From positions 1-64,000 of the forward strand of contig CACMAH010000006.1 of the NCBI GenBank assembly GCA_902611605.1: 64,000 nucleotides of DNA. Reading direction: 5' to 3'. A model generated the notes under the pieces. That model worked only from the letters and a program-made list of their open reading frames with translations. It had not been told where the DNA came from and ran no database searches. Source of the DNA: an uncultured Alphaproteobacteria bacterium (GTDB taxonomy: Bacteria; Pseudomonadota; Alphaproteobacteria; Rhodobacterales; Rhodobacteraceae). A program made the translations under genes and the position numbers. Positions 46,049-55,043 of this stretch are shown here, piece by piece; position 1 is the first letter of the stretch, and every line of letters begins with the position of its first letter.

Positions 46049-46896
46049 TTATTTGACAGTTGAAATGAAATATATTTTGCAATTGTATTTTCTGCAGCTA
46101 GTGCAATTTCTTTTCTATCATTAAACTCTTCACTATTAAGTGAATCATGAAATTTTAGTTCTACAGAACCAGAGGACAAGCACAAGATTTTTGTAATGTG
46201 TGAAATAATACTCATACTTCCCCACCAACCGTAAAAATCTTTTGATAAATTTTTATTATGTACTTGATAGTATATAGAAAGAGGTTGAACCTTTTTGATA
46301 TATTCATTTTGATTATAAATTCCATCAAATAATAACTGGAAAAATCCAGATTTAAATTTTAACACCCGTAGCCCATCAGTACTAGTACCTTCAGGAAAAA
46401 AACAAATTAATTCACCTTTCTCAATTTTCTTTTTTAATATTAAAGAATCCTTTGAAATTTTTTGAGGATTTCTATCAATGAATACTGTATTGGCTATGCC
46501 GGCAAGAAACCCCAAACCAGGCATTTTCTTAACATCTGATTTTGCAACAAATATTATATCTAAAACACTTTGAATTACTAAAATATCTGTCCATGAAATA
46601 TGATTACTCACAAATATTGTTGAATTATAGGATTGTTTTCCAATAACCTTTAATTTTAAACCAAACAATCTTAGAATTAAAACTGACCATGATTTCCTTA
46701 TTAAAAATACTGGATAATTTAAGTTTAAGGGTTTTAGTATAGCTTTAAATATCAAAAATATTATAACAAGAAAAACTGTTAATGGAAGAAAGACTAATAA
46801 CCTTAATAAACCTTTAAGAACATGAAAAAAACCAATTGGGGGTATTTCATCTACATTTTCTTTTTCCCATGTATATTTTTCTTCAAGATTTTTCAT
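46045..46896 (-). CDS. olsA: 1-acyl-glycerol-3-phosphate/lyso-ornithine-lipid acyltransferase (PlsC family)
   Basis: 283 residues. An N-terminal hydrophobic region is followed by the acyltransferase motifs NHISWTDIL (HX4D) and [10 protein letters not shown]. PlsC-family enzymes acylate lysophosphatidic acid. OlsA members acylate lyso-ornithine lipid. The preceding gene is OlsB-like and overlaps by 14 bases, so I favour OlsA, possibly with PlsC activity too, as known for some homologues. The gene-symbol choice rests on context. Confidence 0.8.
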   Translation of the reverse strand: MKNLEEKYTWEKENVDEIPPIGFFHVLKGLLRLLVFLPLTVFLVIIFLIFKAILKPLNLNYPVFLIRKSWSVLILRLFGLKLKVIGKQSYNSTIFVSNHISWTDILVIQSVLDIIFVAKSDVKKMPGLGFLAGIANTVFIDRNPQKISKDSLILKKKIEKGELICFFPEGTSTDGLRVLKFKSGFFQLLFDGIYNQNEYIKKVQPLSIYYQVHNKNLSKDFYGWWGSMSIISHITKILCLSSGSVELKFHDSLNSEEFNDRKEIALAAENTIAKYISFQLSNN

Positions 46897-47656
46897 AATA
46901 CATTTTGTATTTGTTTGTCATATTAGAGACATCTATCATTATAAGTATATCTATTGTATTCATCTCTTTATCCACAAATGCCCCCTCTCCTACTTTTGCA
47001 CCCAATCTTAAATAACTTTTTAATAAACTAGGCATTTGTTTTAAAGCGTTTGATTTATTAATTTCATCTTTTGGTATAATGCTCATTTTTATATAACCAT
47101 GTTCTAGCGCCATGGGTCTAATTTTTGGAGGTGCAAGATAATCATTATGAATATGACTAAGTGCCATTTCAATTTTTTTAATATTATTTCCACTAAAAGA
47201 CGCAACGCCAAACAGAATTTCAACACCTCTTTTAGAACAAAAACTACCAAGCTCCATCCATAAATAATGTAAGATCAAAGTATTTCTATACTCATGATCA
47301 ATACATGTTCTCCCTATTTCTAGGCATTCTTTATTTGTTGATGTTATTGGGTTTAAATTAAACTCTTGAGAAGAGTAAAAACCTATACCATTTTTGGAGT
47401 CCTTAGTAAGCATCAATCGAGTTACAGCAATAATTTTACCATTTGGCAATTGTTTAGAATTTTTATGATCAATTATAATTAAATGCCTGCAAAACTCATC
47501 AAATTTGTCTGATTCCAAATTAGAAACTGCTGATAGATTTTTCTTAGACCCTCCCATCTCTTCTACAAAGACTTTATGCCTTAGTTTCTGGGATTCAATA
47601 AGCTCATTTCTATTTTGAGTAAATCTTATCTCAAATCTTTTCTGATATAAATTCAT
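46883..47656 (-). CDS. olsB: L-ornithine N-alpha-acyltransferase (OlsB-like)
   Basis: 257 residues of the acyl-homoserine-lactone-synthase/GNAT-like OlsB family: LRHKVFVEEMGG, FCRHLIIID, KIIAVTRLML, LEIGRTCIDHEYRN and LFGVASFSG. OlsB joins 3-hydroxyacyl-ACP to ornithine, giving lyso-ornithine lipid that OlsA completes. These phosphorus-free membrane lipids replace phospholipids in many bacteria under phosphate limitation. I saw no clear Pho box within the operon. Confidence 0.87.
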   Translation of the reverse strand: MNLYQKRFEIRFTQNRNELIESQKLRHKVFVEEMGGSKKNLSAVSNLESDKFDEFCRHLIIIDHKNSKQLPNGKIIAVTRLMLTKDSKNGIGFYSSQEFNLNPITSTNKECLEIGRTCIDHEYRNTLILHYLWMELGSFCSKRGVEILFGVASFSGNNIKKIEMALSHIHNDYLAPPKIRPMALEHGYIKMSIIPKDEINKSNALKQMPSLLKSYLRLGAKVGEGAFVDKEMNTIDILIMIDVSNMTNKYKMYYEKS

Positions 47657-47673
47657 TTTAAATTATTTTTTTA

Positions 47674-48201
47674 TCAAATTTTCTTAAATTTATCTTGATA
47701 AAGTTTTATTTTTTCAAAATATGTTTTTGAAGATTGTCTAATGGACTTTATTTCCTCTTTGTTAAGCTTTCGCACTATTTTCGCTGGTCTTCCAAGTGCT
47801 AGGGTTCCATCAGGGATAACTTGATTTTGTACAATTAAAGAACCCGCTCCAATTATACAATTTTCTCCAATACTTGAACCATTTAATAATATCGAACCCA
47901 TACCAATAAGAGTATTGTCAGATACTATACAACCATGAAGTAAAGAAGAATGTCCTATTGTACAACCTTCTCCTATTGTTAGGGGATAACCTTTATCTGT
48001 ATGCAGAATTGAGTTTTCTTGTATATTAGATTTACTTTTCAACAAAATTTTCTCATTGTCACCACGTATAGTTGCACCAAACCAAATAGATATACCTGAA
48101 TGGATTACAACATTTCCTATAATATGAGATCCAGGGGCAATCCAAGTATTTCTTGGATCAATTAATCTAGGTTCAAATTTATTTAAATTATAGATAACCA
48201 T
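47674..48201 (-). CDS. Gamma carbonic anhydrase family protein
   Basis: 175 residues of left-handed beta-helix hexapeptide repeats (IGNVVIHSGISIWFGATIRGD, IGEGCTIGHSSLLHG, IGMGSILLNGSSIGENC). The three metal His are present (ILHTD, IGHSS, LLHGC). Some members are true zinc or iron carbonic anhydrases, while the YrdA/PaaY types are inactive or act as thioesterases. Part of the minus-strand operon, 4 bases after gmk. Confidence 0.9.
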   Translation of the reverse strand: MVIYNLNKFEPRLIDPRNTWIAPGSHIIGNVVIHSGISIWFGATIRGDNEKILLKSKSNIQENSILHTDKGYPLTIGEGCTIGHSSLLHGCIVSDNTLIGMGSILLNGSSIGENCIIGAGSLIVQNQVIPDGTLALGRPAKIVRKLNKEEIKSIRQSSKTYFEKIKLYQDKFKKI

Positions 48202-48205
48202 CGGA

Positions 48206-48865
48206 TTAAGTATTATTTATAAAATCATCAAACTCAGTATTTAATTTAGAAATAAAATCAGGCAGGGTATTTTGTCTATTTCTTTTAATTTTTTCAATTT
48301 CAATAATTTTAATTATATTCTTTTTTACTTTTTCAAAATTATCATTAACCAATATATAATCATACTCAGACCAATGACTAATCTCAGAACGAGCCTCTTT
48401 CATTCTAAGTTTTACCGTTTTATCATCATCTTTATTTCTATTGAGTAATCTTTCCTGTAAGGTTTTAATACTAGGGGGTAAAATAAAAATTGAAACTACT
48501 GAAGGAGCTAAATAAGAATTTCTTATTTTTGTACCCCCCTGCCAATCTACATCAAATATTATATCTTTACCATTAATTAAAAATTCTTCAGTTTTGCCTT
48601 TTGGGGTACCATAATAATTCCCAAAAACTTCAGCATACTCTATAAATTCTCCATTTATTATCATTTCATCAAATTTATTTTTATTAGTAAAAATATATTC
48701 TCTTCCATTTTCTTCACCATCTCTAGGTGGACGAGTGGTAACAGAAGTAGAGAAGTAGATATTTTTATTTTCTTCTACAATAGCATTTGCAAGAGAAGTT
48801 TTACCTGCTCCAGAAGGAGAAGAAATAACAATTAATATACTTTTAAAATTAAATTTATTAACCAT
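48206..48865 (-). CDS. gmk: Guanylate kinase
   Basis: 219 residues. Phosphorylates GMP to GDP. P-loop SSPSGAGKTSLANAI, the GMP-binding TSVTTRPPRDGEENGREYIF, IEYAEVFGNYYGTPKG, and DVDWQGGTKI are all present. Normal length. It sits 3 bases after serB in the aroF-serB-gmk run, an unusual but plausible housekeeping operon. Confidence 0.96.
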   Translation of the reverse strand: MVNKFNFKSILIVISSPSGAGKTSLANAIVEENKNIYFSTSVTTRPPRDGEENGREYIFTNKNKFDEMIINGEFIEYAEVFGNYYGTPKGKTEEFLINGKDIIFDVDWQGGTKIRNSYLAPSVVSIFILPPSIKTLQERLLNRNKDDDKTVKLRMKEARSEISHWSEYDYILVNDNFEKVKKNIIKIIEIEKIKRNRQNTLPDFISKLNTEFDDFINNT

Positions 48866-48868
48866 GAT

Positions 48869-49735
48869 TTATTTATTTATAAAATATTTTTGTTCTATTC
48901 CTTGCAAAAATAAAAGCGAGGTAAAATCTGAATAATCAATATGTAAGTCTGTATATTTTTTCACAATTTTCTTACTTTTGTAAGCAACTCCGTGCCCAAC
49001 AGATTTCAACATGTTTATATCATTCGCTCCATCACCAGTAGCAATTACATTCTTTAAGTTAAGATTACTTTTTTTACAAATTTTTTTTATTAAATTTAAT
49101 TTTCCAATTTCATCAATAATAGGTTTTTTCACTTTGCCAGAAATCTTTTTATCTTCAATTATAAAATCATTTGAATAATAATCTGTTACATTAAGTAATT
49201 TAGCCACCCTTTCTACAAAAAAATGATAGCCACCAGAAACAATATATGTTCTTGCACCTCTTGAATTCATTGTATCAACAAGTATCTTTGCGCCTTTCGA
49301 AAGATTTATACATTCAATAAAACAATTTTCTAAAATATCTAATTTGACTCCTTCAAATAAAGCAGTTCTTTGAATTAATGAATCTGAGAATGAGATCTTC
49401 CCATTCATTGATCTATTTGTAATTTCTATAATTTTTTCTGATAATCCTGTAATTTTAGCAAGTTCATCAATGCATTCTTCATAAATTAAAGTACTATCCA
49501 TATCAGCTACGAGAATTTGTTTTTCTCTATTAGTTTTTGGAACTATATTTACATCCACTTTCAAACTTCTGGAAGTATCTAGATCGGAAAAGCTCATTTT
49601 ATTTCGAGGAGAGAACTGACACCCTGTTTCTCCTAACCTTATTGGTTTTTTCCCACCAAGTATAAATAAAACATCCTGAATAAGATCATCACTTAAAAAT
49701 TCTTCTTTAGTAATAATCCCAATCAATTCGTTCAT
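48869..49735 (-). CDS. serB: Phosphoserine phosphatase
   Basis: 288 residues. Haloacid-dehalogenase fold with nucleophile VADMDSTLIYEECIDELA, second motif YIVSGGYHFF and third motif ATGDGANDINMLKSVGHGVAY. Completes serine synthesis. About 75 N-terminal residues precede the catalytic domain, as in other proteobacterial SerB. Downstream of aroF by 2 bases. Confidence 0.95.
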   Translation of the reverse strand: MNELIGIITKEEFLSDDLIQDVLFILGGKKPIRLGETGCQFSPRNKMSFSDLDTSRSLKVDVNIVPKTNREKQILVADMDSTLIYEECIDELAKITGLSEKIIEITNRSMNGKISFSDSLIQRTALFEGVKLDILENCFIECINLSKGAKILVDTMNSRGARTYIVSGGYHFFVERVAKLLNVTDYYSNDFIIEDKKISGKVKKPIIDEIGKLNLIKKICKKSNLNLKNVIATGDGANDINMLKSVGHGVAYKSKKIVKKYTDLHIDYSDFTSLLFLQGIEQKYFINK

Positions 49736-49737
49736 TA

Positions 49738-51096
49738 TTAAGAATTTTGAACAAAAGCTTCCAATTCTTCAGCAATTAAGAAAGCGAGTTCTAAAGATTG
49801 ACTAGCATTTAATCTTGGGTCACATGCTGTATGATATCTTGAATGCAAATCCTCGTCATCTATTGATTTTATTCCACCTGTACATTCAGTGACGTCTTTT
49901 CCTGTCATTTCTACGTGTACACCACCAGGGAAAGTTCCCTCAGCCATATGAATTTTGAAAAAATATTTTACTTCAGCTAGTATTTTTTCAAATGGCCTTG
50001 TTTTATAACCATTAGAAGATTTAATCGTATTACCATGCATTGGATCACAAGACCATACAACTCTCAATTTAGCATTCTTGACTGAATTTATAATTTTAGG
50101 GAGATGATCACTAATTAATTCTGATCCAAATCGCGTAATTAATGTCAACCGACCAGGTTCATTTTCTGGATTCAAAATCTTACACAGTTGAATTAATTCA
50201 TCAGGGTCAGTGGAAGGACCACACTTAAGGCCAATCGGATTTTGTACTCCTTTACAAAATTCAACATGGGCACCATCTATCTGTCTTGTTCTATCACCTA
50301 TCCAAATCATATGACCAGATCCAGCAACAGGTAAACCTGTAGTACTATCTAATCTACATAAAGCTTCTTCATATTCTAATAAAAGTGCTTCATGGCTAGT
50401 ATAAAAATCAACTTTTCTTAAAGAATCTGAATTCTCTGAATTGACACCAGCTGCACTCATAAATTCTAAAGAATTTGTGATCTTAGTAGCTAAATCAAAA
50501 AACTTTTGATATCCAACTTGTCCTTTAGTACTTTCTAGAACCCAAGAATGCACTCTGCTTATGTCTGCAAAACCACCTTGGCTAAATGCCCTTAATAAAT
50601 TAAGTGTTGAAGAAGATTGCGTATAAGCTTTTAGCATTCTTTCTGGTTTAGGTAGTCTATGTTCAATAGTTGGTTCAATATCATTTATAATATCACCTCT
50701 ATAAGAGGGTAGCTTTTGGCCATTAATAATTTCAAAGTCAGAAGACCTAGGTTTAGCAAACTGACCAGCCATTCTTCCAATTTTTATAACAGGCTTTTTT
50801 CCTCCAAAAGTTAAAACCACAGCCATTTTTAGTAAAACCTTAAAAGTATCTCTTATTAAATCAGCAGAAAACTCTTCAAAACTTTCTGCACAATCTCCAC
50901 CTTGTAATAAAAAAGCCTGACCGGATTCAACTTTGGCTAAATCCTTTTTTAAATTCCTAACTTCACCAGCAAATACAAGCGGAGGAAGACTTCTTATAGA
51001 ATTTTCAACCTTATTAAGCTCTTCCAGATCCTTATATTCAGGCATTTGATGCCTTTTTTTAGTTCTCCAAGATGATTTATCCCATGATCCAATCAT
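49738..51096 (-). CDS. 3-deoxy-7-phosphoheptulonate synthase, class II (plant type)
   Basis: 452 residues. Condenses PEP and erythrose 4-phosphate in the first shikimate-pathway step. WDKSSWRTKKRHQMPEY at the start, LLQGGDCAESFEEF, KIGRMAGQFAKPRS, YRGDIIND, GLKCGPSTDPDEL, VWSCDPMHGNT and PGGVHVEMTGKDVTEC are diagnostic of class II, which is unrelated in sequence to E. coli AroG. First gene of the operon that runs to olsA. Its promoter lies in the 160-base spacer shared with the GlxA gene. Confidence 0.95.
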   Translation of the reverse strand: MIGSWDKSSWRTKKRHQMPEYKDLEELNKVENSIRSLPPLVFAGEVRNLKKDLAKVESGQAFLLQGGDCAESFEEFSADLIRDTFKVLLKMAVVLTFGGKKPVIKIGRMAGQFAKPRSSDFEIINGQKLPSYRGDIINDIEPTIEHRLPKPERMLKAYTQSSSTLNLLRAFSQGGFADISRVHSWVLESTKGQVGYQKFFDLATKITNSLEFMSAAGVNSENSDSLRKVDFYTSHEALLLEYEEALCRLDSTTGLPVAGSGHMIWIGDRTRQIDGAHVEFCKGVQNPIGLKCGPSTDPDELIQLCKILNPENEPGRLTLITRFGSELISDHLPKIINSVKNAKLRVVWSCDPMHGNTIKSSNGYKTRPFEKILAEVKYFFKIHMAEGTFPGGVHVEMTGKDVTECTGGIKSIDDEDLHSRYHTACDPRLNASQSLELAFLIAEELEAFVQNS

Positions 51097-51256
51097 AACT
51101 TCCCAATCATACTATTACATTTTACTACAAACTCATATTAATAGATTAATACTATTTAGTTATTGACGTAAATATTTCTTCAATCAAATATCAAAAAAGT
51201 ATGAATCGTTTTAACCATTAATAATTAGATTATGCAAGAAGCTTGATTAGTTAACT

Positions 51257-52231
51257 ATGAATTATTTAAAAAAATCTAAACTTAAAAGTTTTGTTTTTAT
51301 TCTAATAAATGATTTTTCTCTTATTGCATTTAGTAATGCAATAGAACCATTGAGGTTAGCAAATAGACTAGCTCAAAAGCAATTATATTCATGGAAAATA
51401 ACTTCTGAGACTGGGGAAAAAGTTAAATGTTCTTCTGGATTTTATTTAGATGTAGATAGTTCAATTCATACAATTCAAAATGATGATTATCTAATAATTT
51501 GTAGTGGAGAAAATATAAAAAAAAATATAACCAAAACAATACTTAATTGGATAAGAAAACAAGCTCGAAAACAAATAAATATAGGATCTATATGTACTGG
51601 AACATATATCTTAGCTAAAGCTGGTATAATCAGTGATGTTACATCGACAATACATTGGGAAAATAGAGAAGCCCTAAAAGAAGAGTTTGAAAATTTAAAC
51701 ATTACTGATTCTATTTATACAATTGATAAAAAAAGATTTTCTGCTGCTGGAGGTACGGCATCAATTGATCTCATGCTAAATATTATATCTCAGGATCATG
51801 GTGTAAGTTTTGCAAAAAAAATTGCTGATCAAGTTTTACATGACTCAATAAGAACTGAATTTGACAAACAGTTGCCACTTCTTCCAAATAGAATAGGTGT
51901 AAGAAACCCAAAGATATTAAGTGCTATAAAGATCATGGAAATAAATATAGAAGATCCTTTAAAGCCATCAGAAATAGCTCTTGATTTGAAAATTTCCTTA
52001 AGGCAACTAGAACGACTTTTCCAGCGTTTTTTCAAATTATCACCAAAAAACTATTACATGAAAATTAGACTCCAAAAAGCTAGACAACTTCTTTTACAAA
52101 CTGAAATGAATGTATTACAAATCGCAATGGCTACTGGGTTCACTTCATCATCACATTTTTCAAAATGTTATAAATTAGAATTTAACATTACACCCTTTAA
52201 AGAACGAGGATTTTCTAATAAAGAATTATAG
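51257..52231 (+). CDS. GlxA-type AraC-family transcriptional regulator
   Basis: 324 residues. An N-terminal DJ-1/PfpI-like domain (FIINDFSLIAFSNAIEPLRLAN-like start, IGSICTGTYILAKAG with the nucleophile-like Cys) binds a ligand, and a C-terminal AraC helix-turn-helix pair (PSEIALDLKISLRQLERLFQ, VLQIAMATGFTSSSHFSKCY) binds DNA. Characterised members (GbdR, CdhR, SouR) respond to betaine-type and carnitine metabolites. It converges on the formate dehydrogenase operon, 1 base apart. A link with one-carbon catabolism is inferred from the neighbours. Confidence 0.9.
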   Translation: MNYLKKSKLKSFVFILINDFSLIAFSNAIEPLRLANRLAQKQLYSWKITSETGEKVKCSSGFYLDVDSSIHTIQNDDYLIICSGENIKKNITKTILNWIRKQARKQINIGSICTGTYILAKAGIISDVTSTIHWENREALKEEFENLNITDSIYTIDKKRFSAAGGTASIDLMLNIISQDHGVSFAKKIADQVLHDSIRTEFDKQLPLLPNRIGVRNPKILSAIKIMEINIEDPLKPSEIALDLKISLRQLERLFQRFFKLSPKNYYMKIRLQKARQLLLQTEMNVLQIAMATGFTSSSHFSKCYKLEFNITPFKERGFSNKEL

Positions 52232-52232
52232 T

Positions 52233-55043
52233 TCAATTGGCTTTATAAATTCTAGCAGCAGCATACTTGAATTCTGGTATTTTACCAAATGGATCTAAAT
52301 GTGGATTAGTAAGTTTATTTGCCGGAGATTCTGTGAAACAAAAAGGAATAAAAAGCATTCCCTTACTCACATCTCTGTCTTCTCTCAAAAGAATTTCTAT
52401 TATACCTCTTTGTGTTTCTACTAAAACTTTTTCTCCTCTTTTCAAACCTAAATTTCTAATATCTTTAGGATTCATTGAAACAGTAGGGGTAGGTTCCTGG
52501 GCTTCTAACATAGCCGATCTTCTTGTCATAGCTCCCGTATGCCAGTGCTCTAGTAATCTTCCAGTTGTTAAAATAAAAGGATACTTTTTATTAGGTTTTT
52601 CGTCCGGTGGCATAAGATCCGCTGGAACAATCTTGGCTTTTCCACTAGAAGTTGGAAAACCTTCAGTGAACAAGATTTCGTTTCCAAAACTTGTTTCGTC
52701 ATCTACAGGATAACAAACTGCACCTTCTTTTTCTAATCTTTCCCAAGAGATATTATTTAAACTAGACATCGTAGATGCCATTTCTTTATAAACAGACGAA
52801 ACATTTTTATAGTTCCAGTTAAGTCTACACCTATTTGCTAAATCAACTATAAGTTTCCAATCTTGTTCAGCATCACCTGGAGCTTTTCTAACTGGAAGTC
52901 CAATTTGAACCTGTCGATTTGAGTTTGTATAAGTTCCTGCCTTTTCAGGCTGAGCAGAAGCTGGAAAGATAACGTCAGCAAACCAAGCTGTTTCTGTAAA
53001 GAATATGTCTTGTACAACTAAATGCTGTAATTTCGATAAAGCTGTACGCGCGTGATTTTGATCTGGATCAGACATTGCAGGATTTTCTCCCATAACGTAC
53101 ATTCCAAACATTTGACCACTGACAATACGATTCATAATTTCCACAACAGTCAATCCTTTTGAGGGATCTAAAGAACGACCCCATTTGTCTTCAAAAAAAC
53201 TTCTTATATCAATGTCTTCAACAGACTGATAATTAGGATATACCATCGGAATTAAACCTGCATCAGATGCACCTTGAACATTATTTTGCCCTCTTAGTGG
53301 GTGTAATCCGGTACCAGGTCTTCCTACATGACCTGTTATCAAAGACAAGGCAATCAAACATCTTGAATTGTCTGTTCCATGGACATGCTGAGAAATACCC
53401 ATACCCCAGAAAATTATTGAATTTTCTGAATTAGCATAAACTCTTGAAAATTCACGTACATAATCAGCTGGAACTCCAGAAATCTCTTCCATTGCTTCAG
53501 GTGAAAAGTCCTTTACTTTTTTTTCAAGAGCTTCAAATCCTTCAACATTTGCCTGGATGTATTGCTGATCATAAAGTTTTTCCTCAATAATTACATGTAT
53601 CATTGAATTTAATAGTGCAACATCGCAACCTGGTCTAAAAATTACTGGATGGGAAGCATGACGCATCAAATTTTGTTTTCTAGGGTCAAAGACTAGAAGT
53701 TTAGCACCGCGTTTAGCTGCTTGTTTAAGATAAGTAGCGGCTACAGGGTGATTTTGCTCTGGCCTTGCTCCTATGACCATTATACAGTCACTGTCATCTG
53801 CAGCAGTAAATGGAGCAGACACTGCACCACTTCCAATACCCTCCATTAAAGCTGCTACAGAGGACGCATGACATAACCTTGTACAATGATCAACATTATT
53901 TGTTCCAAAAGCTTGTCTTATAAATTTCTGAAATAAATATGCTTCTTCATTTGTACCTTTAGCAGAACCGAACCCACACAAAAAATTTCCACCATATGTA
54001 TCTAATATTCTTAAAAAACCTTTTGCTGCGACATCTAAGGCTTCTTCCCATGAAGCTTCTCTAAAAGTTTTATGTATTTCATTAAAATTAAGATTAACTT
54101 CTGGATACTTTTTGGCAGATTCCAACCTTATAAGAGGTTTAGTTAATCTTTCCGGAGACATGACATAATCCATTCCAAAACGACCCTTAACGCAGAGCTT
54201 TCCACGATTAGCAGGCCCTTGTCTTCCATCTACTTTGACAATCTCATTTCCTTTTACACTTACTGAAGTTTGACATCCAACGCCACAAAATGGACAAACA
54301 CTATCGACTATTTTGTCTGGATAAATTTCTCTTTTAGTAGCATTCGAATTTAAAAGACTTTTTTCCATTAAAGCACCTGTTGGACATGCTTGCACACATT
54401 CACCACATGCTACACATGAGCTTAGTCCCATAGGATCTTCTAAATCAAAAATAGGCTTTGATTCTTCGCCCCTACTACCCATTCCTATTACATCATTGAC
54501 TTGTATTTCTTTACAAGCTCTCTCACATAAACCACAGGAAATGCATGCATCTAAATTTACCGCAATTGAAGGATGTGAAGCGTCATGAAAAATGCTATCA
54601 ACAGGAATTTCTTTTGAGGCACCAGGCCTAGCACTTGGAAAACGAGGGGTTTCTTCACCTAAAACTTTTCTGGTTTGATCCCAAAAATGCGAGTCCGGGT
54701 CAGGACTTTCTTCACGCTTTGGCATATCAGATTTTAAAAGTTCAAAAACTAACTTTCTATTTTTTTCAACTCTTGAATTAGAAGTAACTACTTTCATACC
54801 AGGAGTTGGTTTTCGCAAACATGAAGCAGCTAATGTCCTTTCGCCTTCTATCTCAACCATACAAGCTCTGCAATTTCCATCAGCACGATAACCAGGACTA
54901 TCTTTCCAACATAAGTGTGGTATCTCGAGATCCATGCGCTTAGCTACTTGCCAAATTGTTTCATCTTTTGTAGCAGAAACAATCTCACCATTTAAACTAA
55001 ATTCTATTGTTTTTATAGTTGTTTCTTTATCGTCTAGTGCCAT
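52233..55043 (-). CDS. fdsA: NAD-dependent formate dehydrogenase, molybdenum catalytic subunit (FdsA)
   Basis: 936 residues. N-terminal [2Fe-2S] domain (CWKDSPGYRADGNCRACMVE), two 4Fe-4S clusters (CISCGLCERACKE, CVACGECVQACPTGAL), a third in CPFCGVGC, then the molybdopterin domain. The metal ligand is an ordinary Cys in NVDHCTRLCHASSV, not selenocysteine. Oxidises formate to CO2 and passes electrons to FdsB. Cytosolic: no Tat signal. Its start overlaps the fused FdsGB gene by 17 bases. fdsC/fdhD and fdsD are not adjacent. Confidence 0.95.
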   Translation of the reverse strand: MALDDKETTIKTIEFSLNGEIVSATKDETIWQVAKRMDLEIPHLCWKDSPGYRADGNCRACMVEIEGERTLAASCLRKPTPGMKVVTSNSRVEKNRKLVFELLKSDMPKREESPDPDSHFWDQTRKVLGEETPRFPSARPGASKEIPVDSIFHDASHPSIAVNLDACISCGLCERACKEIQVNDVIGMGSRGEESKPIFDLEDPMGLSSCVACGECVQACPTGALMEKSLLNSNATKREIYPDKIVDSVCPFCGVGCQTSVSVKGNEIVKVDGRQGPANRGKLCVKGRFGMDYVMSPERLTKPLIRLESAKKYPEVNLNFNEIHKTFREASWEEALDVAAKGFLRILDTYGGNFLCGFGSAKGTNEEAYLFQKFIRQAFGTNNVDHCTRLCHASSVAALMEGIGSGAVSAPFTAADDSDCIMVIGARPEQNHPVAATYLKQAAKRGAKLLVFDPRKQNLMRHASHPVIFRPGCDVALLNSMIHVIIEEKLYDQQYIQANVEGFEALEKKVKDFSPEAMEEISGVPADYVREFSRVYANSENSIIFWGMGISQHVHGTDNSRCLIALSLITGHVGRPGTGLHPLRGQNNVQGASDAGLIPMVYPNYQSVEDIDIRSFFEDKWGRSLDPSKGLTVVEIMNRIVSGQMFGMYVMGENPAMSDPDQNHARTALSKLQHLVVQDIFFTETAWFADVIFPASAQPEKAGTYTNSNRQVQIGLPVRKAPGDAEQDWKLIVDLANRCRLNWNYKNVSSVYKEMASTMSSLNNISWERLEKEGAVCYPVDDETSFGNEILFTEGFPTSSGKAKIVPADLMPPDEKPNKKYPFILTTGRLLEHWHTGAMTRRSAMLEAQEPTPTVSMNPKDIRNLGLKRGEKVLVETQRGIIEILLREDRDVSKGMLFIPFCFTESPANKLTNPHLDPFGKIPEFKYAAARIYKAN

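Noticed and set aside
54000-54060. Selenocysteine in formate dehydrogenase FdsA
   Set aside because: The frame has no internal TGA, and the ligand position in NVDHCTRLCHASSV is an ordinary Cys.
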